Positions 16,258 through 25,085 of a DNA stretch of 64,000 nucleotides are shown here, piece after piece (the stretch's first letter is position 1; every line of letters starts with the position of its first letter). The notes beneath the pieces are model-generated. The model was not told the DNA's origin. It saw only the letters and a program-made list of their open reading frames with translations, and made no database searches. A program made the position numbers and the translations under genes. The stretch comes from Rhodovulum sulfidophilum (lineage in GTDB: Bacteria; Pseudomonadota; Alphaproteobacteria; Rhodobacterales; Rhodobacteraceae): NCBI GenBank assembly GCA_003241785.1, contig QFPW01000014.1:1-64000 (forward strand). The letters are read 5' to 3'.

Positions 16258-17919
16258 ATGGAATCTGGATCGACGGCGCGATTGTTGGGCGCCTTGCTGA
16301 TCGCGGGGCTCGGATGCGGCGCGGCGGGGGCGCAGGACGCGCCGGCGCCCGCCCCGGCGGCGGTCGTGGCCCCGGTGCCGGCTCTGACGCCCGAGCAGGC
16401 GGCGTTCCGCGACGCGCTGCTCGCCGAGACCGCGGGATTCGACGCGGCGGAGCGCACCGCGATCGAGGGCTTCTACGCCGAGCGCGCCTACGCGCCCTTC
16501 TGGGCGGAAACCGCCAATCTCGACGGGCTCCTCGCCGCGCTCGAGACCGCCGAGGGCCAGGCGCTGCCCTACCAGCGCTACGAGGCGACCGGGGTCCGGG
16601 CGCTGTTCCAGCCCGGCGCCACCGCCGCGCCGGCGGCGCGCGAGCTCGCGGCGACGCGAGCCTACCTGCGCTACGCGGGCGACGTGAATTCCGGCGCGCT
16701 GCGCCCCTCCAGGATCGATCCCGAGATCGCGATCGCGCCGACGCGGCTCGCGCCCGCGCTGCTGCTCGGCAAGCTCGACGGCGCCTCGGTCGCCGAGGTG
16801 CTCGCGGGGCTGGCGCCGCGCGCGCCCGACTACGCCGCGCTGATCGCCGAGAAGGCCCGGCTCGAGGCGGCGAGCGCGGCCGGCACCTGGGGGCCGACGG
16901 TCCCGACCGGCCCGACGCTGCATGAGGGCGAGACCGGCCCGCGGATCGCCGAGCTGCGCGCCCGGCTCGCGCGGATGGGCTATGAGACCGCGATGACCGA
17001 GACGCCGGGCGATTTCTTCGACGCCGGCCTCGTCGAGGAGGTGAAGGCGTTCCAGCGCGACCACGGGCTCAACGCCGACGGCGCGGTCGGCCAGCACACG
17101 CTGGCCGAGATCAACGCCTCGCCGCGCGACCGGCTCGAGCAGGTGGTGGTCAACCTCGAGCGCGCCCGCTGGCTGAACCGCGACTTCGGCCCGCGCTATA
17201 TCCTCGTCAACATCCCCGACTACCGCGCGACGGTCTACCAGGGCGGCGGTCCGGTCTGGACCTCCAAGGTCGTGGTCGGCGAGGCGAAGAAGACCCGGAC
17301 GACCGAGTTTTCGGAAGTCATGAGCTACATCGTCGTCAACCCGAGCTGGAACGTGCCGAGCAGCATCGCCAAGCGCGACTACCTGCCCAAGCTGCGCCAC
17401 AATCCCTCGGCGCTGTCGCATACCAACATGCAGCTCCTGACCCCGGCCGGCACGGTGATCGACCCGCGGCTCGTGGACTGGAACGCGCTCGGCGACAGCT
17501 TTCCGTTCCGGATCCGCCAGAGCCCGAGCGACGGCAACGCGCTCGGCAAGGTCAAATTCATGTTCCCGAACGACCACGCGATCTACCTGCACGACACCCC
17601 GCACCGCGAGCTCTTCGCCCGCGACGCGCGCGCCTTCTCGAACGGCTGCATCCGGGTGCAGGATCCCGACGGGCTCGCCCGGCTGCTGCTGGCCGGCCAG
17701 GTCGACGATCCTGCGGCGGCCTTCGACGGCTGGGTCGCGGCGAAGGCCGAGAAGACGGTGACGCTCAGGAATCCCATCCCGGTCAACATCGTCTACCGCA
17801 CCGTCTTTCTGGACGACGCGGGCGTGATCCGCTACCGGGACGACGTCTACGGCCGCGACGCCGAGGTGTTCAGCGCGCTCGAGGCCGCCGGCGTCAGCCT
17901 GCCGCTCGCGGAGGGCTGA
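16258..17919 (+). CDS. L,D-transpeptidase, YcbB/LdtD type
   Basis: The 553-residue periplasmic enzyme cross-links peptidoglycan or attaches proteins to it. It has a signal peptide (1-25, ending CGAAGAQ), a scaffold region, a PG-binding domain (about 225-285, with FDAGLVEEVKAFQRDHGLNADG) and a YkuD catalytic domain. C464 in SNGCIRV is the catalytic cysteine and HDTPHRELF precedes it. ATG 16258 is chosen because AGGAG lies 6 nt upstream and the product then begins with a signal peptide; the frame is open back to 16189. Confidence 0.94.
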   Translation: MESGSTARLLGALLIAGLGCGAAGAQDAPAPAPAAVVAPVPALTPEQAAFRDALLAETAGFDAAERTAIEGFYAERAYAPFWAETANLDGLLAALETAEGQALPYQRYEATGVRALFQPGATAAPAARELAATRAYLRYAGDVNSGALRPSRIDPEIAIAPTRLAPALLLGKLDGASVAEVLAGLAPRAPDYAALIAEKARLEAASAAGTWGPTVPTGPTLHEGETGPRIAELRARLARMGYETAMTETPGDFFDAGLVEEVKAFQRDHGLNADGAVGQHTLAEINASPRDRLEQVVVNLERARWLNRDFGPRYILVNIPDYRATVYQGGGPVWTSKVVVGEAKKTRTTEFSEVMSYIVVNPSWNVPSSIAKRDYLPKLRHNPSALSHTNMQLLTPAGTVIDPRLVDWNALGDSFPFRIRQSPSDGNALGKVKFMFPNDHAIYLHDTPHRELFARDARAFSNGCIRVQDPDGLARLLLAGQVDDPAAAFDGWVAAKAEKTVTLRNPIPVNIVYRTVFLDDAGVIRYRDDVYGRDAEVFSALEAAGVSLPLAEG

Positions 17920-17959
17920 GGCAGGGGCGGGTCCGGCGCGTTCGGGAAAAGGGGAACCC

Positions 17960-19048
17960 GTGATGATGACGGTCGGTGAGCTCGCGCGCGCGCTCGGCGC
18001 GGAGGTTCTGGGCGACGCCGCGGTGCCGCTCGACGGCGCGGCCGAGCCCGCGCTGGCGGGGCCGCGGCAGATCGCGCTCGCGATGAGCCCGGCCTTCGCC
18101 GAGGGGCTGCGCGCGGGGCGCGCGCGCGCCGCGGTGGTCTGGCCCGGCGCCGACTGGCGGGCGCTCGGGCTCGAGGCCGCGATCGTGGCGCCCCGCGCCC
18201 GCTACCTGATGGCCGGCGTCACCCATGCCTTCGACGTCCCGCCCCGGATCGCGCCGGGGATCCATTCCTCGGCGGTGATCGACCCCTCGGCCGAGATCGG
18301 CGAGGGCGCGGCGATCGCCCCCTTCGTGGTGATCGGCGCGGGTGTCCGGATCGGCGCGCGCGCCCGGATCTTCGCCCATGCGACGATCGCGGAGGAGGCG
18401 GTGATCGGCGACGACGCGCTGCTCCAGACCGGGGTGAAGATCGGCGCCCGGGTCCGGATCGGCCACCGTTTCATCGCCCAGCCGGGCGCGGTGCTCGGCG
18501 CCGACGGCTTCTCCTTCGTCACCCCGACTCCGGGCAACGTCGAGGAGGCGCGGGCGATCGGCGCGATCAGCGCCAAGGCGCAGGAAAGCTACGTCCGCAT
18601 CAATTCGCTCGGCTCGGTGGTGATCGGCGACGACGTCGAGGTCGGGGCGAATTCCTGCGTCGACCGGGGCACGATCGCCGACACGGTGGTCGGCGACGGC
18701 ACCAAGATCGACAATCTCGTGCAGATCGGCCACAATGTGAAGGTCGGCCGCTCCTGCCTCGTCTGCGGCCATGTCGCGGTCGGCGGCTCGACGGTGATCG
18801 GCGACCGGGTGGTGCTCGGCGGCAAGGCGGCGGTGGCGGACCACCTCTCGATCGGCGCGAATTCGGTCATCACCGGCAATTCCGGCGTCGCCTCCAACGT
18901 GCCGCCGAACCGCATCATGATGGGCTATCCGGCGGTGCCGATGGAGGCCAACGTCGAGATGTACAAGGCGCTCCGGCGCCTGCCGCGCGTTTTGTCGCGC
19001 CTCGCCGCGGGGCAGAAACAGGTTTCCAAGACCCCCGAGACCGATTAG
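17960..19048 (+). CDS. lpxD: UDP-3-O-acylglucosamine N-acyltransferase
   Basis: The 362-residue enzyme adds the second primary acyl chain to the lipid A precursor, using acyl-ACP. An N-terminal uridine-binding domain (about 1-100) is followed by a left-handed beta-helix of hexapeptide repeats (for example IGEGAAIAPFVVIGAG and DNLVQIGHNVKVG, with the catalytic-type histidine). Start codons GTG 17960, ATG 17963 and ATG 17966 all follow AAAAGGGGA; the exact one is open. The next two genes are an ACP and a ketosynthase, which suggests a dedicated acyl supply for lipid A. The usual lpxA/fabZ/bamA neighbours are absent. Confidence 0.95.
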   Translation: MMMTVGELARALGAEVLGDAAVPLDGAAEPALAGPRQIALAMSPAFAEGLRAGRARAAVVWPGADWRALGLEAAIVAPRARYLMAGVTHAFDVPPRIAPGIHSSAVIDPSAEIGEGAAIAPFVVIGAGVRIGARARIFAHATIAEEAVIGDDALLQTGVKIGARVRIGHRFIAQPGAVLGADGFSFVTPTPGNVEEARAIGAISAKAQESYVRINSLGSVVIGDDVEVGANSCVDRGTIADTVVGDGTKIDNLVQIGHNVKVGRSCLVCGHVAVGGSTVIGDRVVLGGKAAVADHLSIGANSVITGNSGVASNVPPNRIMMGYPAVPMEANVEMYKALRRLPRVLSRLAAGQKQVSKTPETD

Positions 19049-19080
19049 AGCTTCGGCTTCGAAGGACCGACGGAGGCAGC

Positions 19081-19356
19081 ATGTCCGGGGACGTGAAGGA
19101 CACAGTCAGGGAGAAGGTCATCTCGATCCTCGCCGAGCAGGCCGTGCTCGAGCCCGCCGAGGTTCGCATGGATGCCACGCTCGCCGACCTCGGGATCGAC
19201 TCGCTCGGTCTCGTCGAGGCGGTCTTCGCGATCGAGGAGGCCTTCGACGTCCAGGTTCCCTTCAACGCGAACGACCCCAAGGCTTCGGAATTCGATATCA
19301 GCAGCGTCGAGACGATGGTTCGCGCCGTGGAGAAGCTGATCGACGCGAACGACTGA
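19081..19356 (+). CDS. Acyl carrier protein (AcpXL-like)
   Basis: This 91-residue carrier has S41 in LGIDSLGLVEAVFAIEEAF as the 4'-phosphopantetheine site. It is longer than housekeeping AcpP (about 78 aa). Its helix II region resembles AcpXL, the carrier for very-long-chain acyl groups of lipid A in rhizobia. It lies between lpxD and a ketosynthase, with 1 nt to the latter. A role in making a special acyl chain for lipid A fits this order, but other lipid pathways are possible. Confidence 0.88.
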   Translation: MSGDVKDTVREKVISILAEQAVLEPAEVRMDATLADLGIDSLGLVEAVFAIEEAFDVQVPFNANDPKASEFDISSVETMVRAVEKLIDAND

Positions 19357-19357
19357 G

Positions 19358-20566
19358 ATGCGTCGCGTCGTCATCACCGGCCAGGGGGCCTTCTGCGCGC
19401 TTGGCGCCAGCGCGCCCGAGGTTTCCGCCGCCATGCGCGAGGGCCGCTGCGGCATCGGCCCGCTCGATTTCGAGGACGTCGACCGGCTCTCGATCCGGAT
19501 CGGCGCCCAGATCCTGGGCTATGACCCGGAGGCGCATTTCCCGCGCCAGGCGCTCACGCTCTACGATCCGTTCACCCAATACGCGCTTCTCGCCGCGCGC
19601 GAGGCGCTGGCGCGGTCCGGGCTCGAGATCACCGAGGAGCTGAGCGAGCGGACCGGCGTCGTGCTCGGCACCGCCGGCGGCGGGCTCCGCACCCAGGACG
19701 AGAACTATCGCGACGTCTTCGCGCGCGAGAAGAACCGCGTGCATCCCTTCGTGGTGCCCCGGCTGATGATGAACGCCGCGGCGAGCCACGTGTCGATGGC
19801 GCACAACCTCCAGGGGCCGGCCTTCGCCGTGGCGACCGCCTGCGCCTCCTCGAACCATGCGATGGGCCAGGCGCTCGGGCTCATCCAATCGGGCCAGGCC
19901 GAGGTCGTGCTCACCGGCGGCAGCGACAGCATGCTCTGCTTCGGCGGCATCAAGGCCTGGGAAGGGCTGCGGGTGATGTCGAAGGATGCCTGCCGACCGT
20001 TCTCGGCCAACCGCAACGGCATGGTCCAGGGCGAGGGCGCCGCGGTCTTCGTCTTCGAGGAGTACGAGCACGCCCGGGCGCGCGGCGCCGAGATCCTCGC
20101 CGAGGTGGCGGGCTTCGCGATGACCTCGGACGCCTCGGACATCGTGACGCCGAACCAGCTCGGCGCCGAGCGGGCGATGCGGGGCGCGCTGCGCGCCGCC
20201 GGGCTCGCGCCCGAGGCGGTCGGCTACGTGAACGCGCATGGCACGGGCACCTCGGTCAACGACCGGACCGAATGCGCGGCGATCCGCAACGTGTTCGGCT
20301 CCGCCGCCGAGCGGCTGCTCATCTCCTCCACCAAGTCGATGCACGGCCATATCATGGGCGGCACCGGCGCGGTCGAGCTTCTCGCCTGCGTCATGGCGCT
20401 GCGCGAGGGGGTGATCGCGCCGACGATCGGCTATGAGGAGCGGGATCCGGACTGCGACCTCGACGTGGTGCCGAACACCGCGCGGCGGGCGGCGGTCAGC
20501 GCGGTGATGAGCAACGCCTTCGCCTTCGGCGGGCTGAACGCGGTGCTGGTGCTGCGCGGGATCTGA
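19358..20566 (+). CDS. Beta-ketoacyl-ACP synthase (FabF/KAS II type)
   Basis: The 402-residue condensing enzyme elongates acyl-ACP with malonyl-ACP. C162 in ATACASSNHAMG is the nucleophile, and the two histidines are in NAHGTGTSVND and KSMHGHIMGGTGAVE. SNAFAFGGLNAVLV is the C-terminal motif. It follows its ACP after one nucleotide, and lpxD lies just before, so a specialised elongation step is more likely than bulk fatty acid synthesis. A hairpin terminator follows. Confidence 0.92.
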   Translation: MRRVVITGQGAFCALGASAPEVSAAMREGRCGIGPLDFEDVDRLSIRIGAQILGYDPEAHFPRQALTLYDPFTQYALLAAREALARSGLEITEELSERTGVVLGTAGGGLRTQDENYRDVFAREKNRVHPFVVPRLMMNAAASHVSMAHNLQGPAFAVATACASSNHAMGQALGLIQSGQAEVVLTGGSDSMLCFGGIKAWEGLRVMSKDACRPFSANRNGMVQGEGAAVFVFEEYEHARARGAEILAEVAGFAMTSDASDIVTPNQLGAERAMRGALRAAGLAPEAVGYVNAHGTGTSVNDRTECAAIRNVFGSAAERLLISSTKSMHGHIMGGTGAVELLACVMALREGVIAPTIGYEERDPDCDLDVVPNTARRAAVSAVMSNAFAFGGLNAVLVLRGI

Positions 20567-20606
20567 GCGGGATCCGGGCGAGATCCCAGGGCTCCCGGAT
20601 GTGAAA

Positions 20607-20626
20607 GGGGCGCCCGAAGGCGCCCC
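20607..20626. terminator. Bidirectional hairpin between the ketosynthase and ialB-like genes
   Basis: GGGGCGCC-CGAA-GGCGCCCC is a perfect stem between two convergent genes. On the reverse strand it is followed by TTTC. It probably serves both genes, best the IalB side. Confidence 0.75.
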
Positions 20627-20638
20627 GCAAGTCACAGA

Positions 20639-21394
20639 TCAGTTGTTGCTCGGCGCCAGCGACGGCATCGTCGGCTGGGGCGGCCGCGCGGGCTGGGCCG
20701 CCGGGGCGGGCGCGGCGGGCACCGGCGCGCCGGCCGGGGTCGCGAGCGAGTCGAAGGCGGCGGTGAAGCCGGTCAGCGACAGGTCGAGCGCGATCGGCCG
20801 GTCCGGCGCGGCGACCGAGACGAGCATGATCTTGCCGCCCTTGCCCCGCTTCATCGCGGTGATCGAATCCTGCGTCAGGCCGAACCGCGCGAAGCAGCCG
20901 ACCTGGCTGCACCAGTTGAACGGGTACTGCCGCGCCTGGTTGCCGTCGATCTGCAGCGCGACGCCGGTCGTCAGCAGCGTGCCGAGCGGGCTCACCACGG
21001 TGACGCCCGCGACCGCCTCGCCGCCGGCGGGCAGCTTCACGAGGCTGACCTCGGCGACCGGGTTCTTCGCGTCGTCGAGCGCGAGCTGGTAGAGGAAGCA
21101 CTCGGCCCCCTCGTTCGCGCAGCGCACCTGCCAGTCGCCGAAGGTCTCGCGGATGACCTCCTGCGCCTCGGGCGCCGCCGGGTTGGCGTCGGTCGGCTGG
21201 CCCTGCGGCGCGGCCTCGCCCGCCGGGGCCGGGGCCGCGGGGGCCGGAGCCGGGGCCGCCGGGGCCGGAGCCGCCGGCGCCTCGGCGGCGGGCGCTTCGG
21301 GCGCGGGCGGGGTGGCGTCCTGCGCGAAGGCCGGCGCCGCGAGGCCAAGACCGAGCGCGGTGGCCAGGATCAGGCGGTTTGCGTCGAACTGCAT
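20639..21394 (-). CDS. Invasion-associated locus B (IalB) family protein
   Basis: The 251-residue exported protein has a signal peptide cleaved near A24 (APAFA-QD), then an Ala/Pro-rich linker (about 28-75), then an IalB domain starting at FGDWQVRC. Two cysteine pairs (CANEGAEC and CSQVGC) are conserved in the family. A second Ala/Pro-rich stretch ends the protein. IalB was named from Bartonella, where it aids erythrocyte invasion; in free-living relatives the function is unknown. ATG 21394 is used because it gives the signal peptide; the frame extends to 21439. It is divergent from the DUF853 gene. Confidence 0.88.
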   Translation of the reverse strand: MQFDANRLILATALGLGLAAPAFAQDATPPAPEAPAAEAPAAPAPAAPAPAPAAPAPAGEAAPQGQPTDANPAAPEAQEVIRETFGDWQVRCANEGAECFLYQLALDDAKNPVAEVSLVKLPAGGEAVAGVTVVSPLGTLLTTGVALQIDGNQARQYPFNWCSQVGCFARFGLTQDSITAMKRGKGGKIMLVSVAAPDRPIALDLSLTGFTAAFDSLATPAGAPVPAAPAPAAQPARPPQPTMPSLAPSNN

Positions 21395-21558
21395 GGTCTG
21401 CTCGCATCCTCCGGAGTGTGTCGCCAAGCGGCTTGTCACTAGTCACGCGGCAAGTCAACGGCGCCGCGATAAACCACGCGTGTCGTCGCCTCCGGCGATA
21501 CGCCGAGACGATTGCCCTGCCCGGCGGGGCGGGCCATATTTTCAGGCGCCGTGAACGG

Positions 21559-23106
21559 ATGGAGAGCATGGGCGAGAACGCGATACTGGTCGGGGGCGCC
21601 GGCAAGGACTACGGGGAGCCGCGCGAACTGCTTCTGCGCTATGCGAACCGGCATGGGCTGATCGCCGGCGCGACCGGCACGGGCAAGACGGTGACGCTGC
21701 AGATCCTCGCCGAGGGGCTGTCGCGGGCGGGGGTCCCGGTCTTCGTGCAGGATGCCAAGGGCGACATCTCGGGCCTGTCGCGGCCGGGCGACCCGAACGG
21801 CAAGATGGACGCGGCGCTCCGGGAGCGCGCGGCGCGGATCGGCTTCGCCGATTTTGCCTATCGCGCCTTCCCGGTGGTGTTCTGGGACCTGTTCGGCAAG
21901 GACGGCCACCAGATCCGCGCCACGGTCACCGAGATGGGTCCGCTCCTGCTCGCGCGCATCCTCGAGCTCACGGACGCGCAGGAGGGGGTGCTCAACATCG
22001 CCTTCAAGGTCGCGGACGAGCAGGGGCTGGCGCTGCTGGACCTCAAGGACCTGAAGGCGATGCTGACCTGGCTCTCCGACAACGCGGCGGAGGTCGGGCG
22101 CACCTATGGCAACATCGCCCCGGCCTCGGTCGGCGCGATCCAGCGCGCGCTGCTCGTGCTCGAGAACCAGGGCGCGACCGGCTTCTTCGGCGAGCCGCGT
22201 CTCGAGCTGAGGGACCTGATGGCGGTGACCGCCGAGGGGCTCGGCCAGGTCAACGTGCTGATGGCCGACAAGCTGATGCAGTCGCCCCGGCTCTACGCGA
22301 CCTTCCTGCTCTGGCTCCTGTCCGAGCTCTTCGAGCAGCTGCCCGAGCTCGGCGATCCCGACAAGCCGATCATGGCCTTCTTCTTCGACGAGGCGCATCT
22401 GCTGTTCGACGGCGCGCCGAAGGCCCTCGTGGACAAGGTGACCCAGGTGGTCCGGCTGATCCGCTCGAAGGGGGTGGGGGTCTATTTCATCACCCAGAAC
22501 CCCGATGACATCCCGCAGGACGTGCTGGGGCAGCTCGGCAACCGCGTGCAGCACGCGCTCCGCGCCTTCACGCCGCGCGACCAGAAGGTGCTGAGGCTCG
22601 CGGCCGAGACCTTCCGGCCCAATCCCGACTTCGACACCGAGACGGCGATCCGCGAGGTCGGCACCGGCGAGGCGGTGATCTCGCTGCTCGAGGAGAAGGG
22701 CGTGCCGGCGATGGTGAGCCGGGCGCTGATCCGCCCGCCCATGTCGCGGATCGGGCCGATCACCGCGGAGGAGCGCGCCGAAACCATGGCGGCCTCGCCG
22801 GTCGCCGGGCGCTACGACACCGCGATCGACCCCGAATCCGCCGCCGAGATCCTCGCGAAACGCGCCGAGGAAGCGGGCAAGCAGGCCGCCGAGCAGCGGC
22901 GCGCCTCCGACATGGCCGAGCAGATGCTGCGCGACGCCCAGGCGAGGAAGCCCGCCGCCGCGACGCCGGCGGCCCGCGCGCGCACGACCCGGGCCGAGCC
23001 CTCCCTCGGCGCCGAGATCGCGAAGACGGTGGTCAAGCAGCTCGGCACCCGCCAGGGCCAGCAGCTGGTGCGCGGCATCCTCGGCGGCCTCTTCCGCGGC
23101 AAGTAG
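21559..23106 (+). CDS. HerA-like ATPase (DUF853 family)
   Basis: The 515-residue protein is a HerA/FtsK-class ATPase of the DUF853 group. Walker A is GATGTGKTVT (near residue 40), followed by VFVQDAKGDISGLSRPG. Walker B is IMAFFFDEAHLLFDG. The C-terminus (about 430-515) is charged, then ends in a basic tail. The family is widespread but its role is not established; DNA translocation is assumed from the fold. The start is 21559 or 21568; the latter has GGAG 3 nt upstream. Upstream in-frame codons to 21379 overlap the divergent ialB promoter and are unlikely. Confidence 0.85.
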   Translation: MESMGENAILVGGAGKDYGEPRELLLRYANRHGLIAGATGTGKTVTLQILAEGLSRAGVPVFVQDAKGDISGLSRPGDPNGKMDAALRERAARIGFADFAYRAFPVVFWDLFGKDGHQIRATVTEMGPLLLARILELTDAQEGVLNIAFKVADEQGLALLDLKDLKAMLTWLSDNAAEVGRTYGNIAPASVGAIQRALLVLENQGATGFFGEPRLELRDLMAVTAEGLGQVNVLMADKLMQSPRLYATFLLWLLSELFEQLPELGDPDKPIMAFFFDEAHLLFDGAPKALVDKVTQVVRLIRSKGVGVYFITQNPDDIPQDVLGQLGNRVQHALRAFTPRDQKVLRLAAETFRPNPDFDTETAIREVGTGEAVISLLEEKGVPAMVSRALIRPPMSRIGPITAEERAETMAASPVAGRYDTAIDPESAAEILAKRAEEAGKQAAEQRRASDMAEQMLRDAQARKPAAATPAARARTTRAEPSLGAEIAKTVVKQLGTRQGQQLVRGILGGLFRGK

Positions 23107-23250
23107 CGCCCCCGGGGCCGCCCGCCGGCGCCGGCCTTACGGCCGTCCCCGCCCTGCGGCGGTGGCGCCGCGCCGGGCGCCCCGCGCGTGGCGGCGGAGC
23201 ACCCGCGGCGCGCTTCGGGCCCTGCGCTCGTGGCGGGCACTCCAGTGCCC

Positions 23251-23337
23251 GCTGCCCCGGACCTGATCCGGGGCCTCGAGTCCGATGGGCGATCGCGGGG
23301 AAATGGCGTCGAGGCCCCGGGTCAAGCCCGGGGCGGC
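23251..23337. repeat. Inverted pair of family 1 palindromic repeats
   Basis: Cores at 23255-23273 and 23315-23333 (the second is CCCCGGGTCAAGCCCGGGG) face each other with GCCTCGAG and GTCGAGGC on their inner sides. They lie in the 510-nt space (23107-23616) between the convergent DUF853 and 2-hydroxyacid dehydrogenase genes. No gene is visible in this space. Confidence 0.85.
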
Positions 23338-23402
23338 GGCGTTCCGAGACCCAGCCGAGCACCCCGAGCCCCTGAGACGGGCTCCGGGCGCTCCACCGTC
23401 GG

Positions 23403-23605
23403 CTCGCTTTTCCCCCGGTTCATACGGCCTAGAAATCTATCGGGCAGTCCGACCCTGACCAAAGGTCAGGGTCGAGGGGCCCCGCCAACAGGCGGGGAGA
23501 ACCCTTCCCTCGCGGCCAACAGGCCGCTCCGCCGCGCCGGCCGCCAAGGCGGCGCCATGCCCGGGCCGCGCCAAACGGGTTCCCCGAGCCCGGCGGCGCG
23601 GCCGG
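23403..23605. other. Chain of short GC-rich hairpins, no gene seen
   Basis: After CCCCGGTTCATAC comes a series of small stems: GACCCTGACC-AAA-GGTCAGGGTC, CCCCGCC-AACA-GGCGGGG, GCGGCC-AACA-GGCCGC and CCGCC-AA-GGCGG. The same word followed by a similar chain is found near 27.83 kb, also next to a family 1 repeat pair. No coding frame here has support. It may be a composite repeat or a structured 3' region. Confidence 0.5.
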
Positions 23606-23616
23606 GACCTCCCGGC

Positions 23617-24582
23617 TCAGACCACGCGGGCGGGCAGGGGCGCCCCGCCGAAGAAGGCCTCGAGATTGTCGACCGCGAGCATGCCCATCGCGGTCCGGGT
23701 CTCCAGCGTCGCGCTGCCGATATGCGGCAGCAGCGTGACGTTCTCGAGGCCGATCAGCTCCGCCGGTACGTTCGGCTCGGCGGCGAAGACGTCGAGCCCG
23801 GCGCCGGCGATCCGGCCCTCGGCGAGCGCGGCGACCAGCGCCGGTTCCTCGACCACGTCGCCGCGCGCGGTGTTGACGAGATAGGCGGTCGGCTTCATCG
23901 CGGCGATCAGCTCGGCCGAGATCCGGCCCCGGTTCTCGCCGCCGCCCGGGATGTGCAGCGAGACGACGTCGGCCTCGGCCATCACCTCCCTGATCGTCGC
24001 CCGCCGCTCGGCCGGGAAGTCGAGCGCCACCTTCAGGTCCGAGCGGTTGAAGTAGATCACCTTCATCCCGAAGCCGAGCGCCGCGCGGCGCGCCGTCGCC
24101 TGGCCGATCCGGCCCATGCCGACGATGCCGATCACCTTGTCCCGGAGCCCCATCCCGAGCTGGGCGGTGATCGAGAAGCCCGTCCAGCGCCCCTCGCGCA
24201 GCATCTTCTCGGTCTCGTACATCCGCCGCGTCGCCGCCAGCATCAGCGCGATCGCGATATCGGCGGTCGCGTCGGTCAGCACGTCGGGCGTGTTGCCAAC
24301 CACGACGCCGTTGGCCTCGGCGGCGGCGAGGTCGATGTTGTTCACGCCGACGCCGAAATTGGCGACGATCCCGGCGCGGCGGCCTTCGACGCCGAGCACC
24401 TCGGCTGTCATCGGATCGACCACGGCGCAAAGCACGCCGTCGGCGTCGCGCATCGCGGCCTTCAGGTCCCCGGCCGAGAACGGCCGGTCGGTCGGGTTGA
24501 GCGCGACGTCGAAGAGCGCGCCGAGCCGCTCCTCGACCGGATCGGGCAGCTTGCGGGTGACGATGACGCGGGGACGGGACAA
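23617..24582 (-). CDS. D-2-hydroxyacid dehydrogenase (glyoxylate reductase-like)
   Basis: The 321-residue enzyme reduces 2-oxoacids with NAD(P)H. The nucleotide-binding motif is GIVGMGRIGQA (152-162). R240 (NTARGD), E269 (FAAEP) and H287 (PHIGS) are the catalytic residues. Sequence is nearest to glyoxylate/hydroxypyruvate reductases but the substrate is not fixed by this. The start is TTG 24582, with AAGGAG 6 nt upstream; the long in-frame extension to 25026 is an Arg-rich shadow of the next gene. It is 11 nt downstream of the CsaA-like gene, so they share a transcript. Confidence 0.92.
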   Translation of the reverse strand: MSRPRVIVTRKLPDPVEERLGALFDVALNPTDRPFSAGDLKAAMRDADGVLCAVVDPMTAEVLGVEGRRAGIVANFGVGVNNIDLAAAEANGVVVGNTPDVLTDATADIAIALMLAATRRMYETEKMLREGRWTGFSITAQLGMGLRDKVIGIVGMGRIGQATARRAALGFGMKVIYFNRSDLKVALDFPAERRATIREVMAEADVVSLHIPGGGENRGRISAELIAAMKPTAYLVNTARGDVVEEPALVAALAEGRIAGAGLDVFAAEPNVPAELIGLENVTLLPHIGSATLETRTAMGMLAVDNLEAFFGGAPLPARVV

Positions 24583-24593
24583 GGGCTGCTCCT

Positions 24594-24935
24594 TCAGTGC
24601 AGGCGGGCGCCGAGCGGGGTCTCGGCGTCGGGGGTGACGAGGACGACGCGGCCCTCGGCGTCGGCGAGGCCGAGGACGAGCACTTCCGAGCGGAACGGGC
24701 CGATCCGGCGCGGCGGAAAGTTCACCACGCCGAGCACGCGGCGCCCGACGAGGCCCTCGGGCGTGTAGAGCGCGGTGATCTGCGCCGAGGACTGGCGCGC
24801 GCCGATCTCGGGGCCGAAGTCGATCCAGAGCTTGAACGCGGGCTTGCGCGCCTCGGGGAAGGGCTCGGCGCGCAGGATCTCGCCCACGCGGATGTCGAGC
24901 TTGAGGAAATCGTCGAAGGTCGCGCCGCCGCTCAT
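24594..24935 (-). CDS. CsaA-like tRNA-binding domain protein
   Basis: This 113-residue protein is a single tRNA-binding (EMAP/Trbp111-type OB-fold) domain, as in CsaA. It opens FDDFLKLDIRVGEILRAEPFPEARKPAFKLWIDFG, the family hallmark, and has VVNFPPRRIGPFRSEVLVLG later. CsaA has export-chaperone-like activity in Bacillus; the domain binds tRNA in other proteins. It forms a pair with the dehydrogenase gene. Confidence 0.92.
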   Translation of the reverse strand: MSGGATFDDFLKLDIRVGEILRAEPFPEARKPAFKLWIDFGPEIGARQSSAQITALYTPEGLVGRRVLGVVNFPPRRIGPFRSEVLVLGLADAEGRVVLVTPDAETPLGARLH

Positions 24936-24995
24936 GCCTGGTCTCTCGGATCCGTCCCGCCGGCCGGGGGCCGGGGCCGGACCGTTCCGGCGGGC

Positions 24996-25036
24996 AAAAG
25001 AAAACCGCCCGCCCGGGGTTGGGCAAGCGGTTTTCC
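24996..25036 (-). terminator. Rho-independent terminator after the phasin gene
   Basis: On the reverse strand GAAAACCGCTTGCCC pairs with GGGCGGGCGGTTTTC (imperfect) and TTTTGCCC follows. It lies about 50 nt after the phasin stop and just before the CsaA-like gene, which therefore needs its own promoter. Confidence 0.8.
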
Positions 25037-25085
25037 GGGATTCCGGCCGTAAAGTCTGACGGCGCGCGGGCGCGGGCCCCGGGCC

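Noticed and set aside
23188..23600. Coding frames in the 510-nt gap after the HerA-like gene
   Set aside because: They run through palindromic repeats and hairpins with biased Arg/Pro/Gly content and no start signal.
24583..25026. N-terminal extension of the 2-hydroxyacid dehydrogenase frame
   Set aside because: It is an Arg-rich shadow of the CsaA-like gene; TTG 24582 with AAGGAG in front explains the real start.
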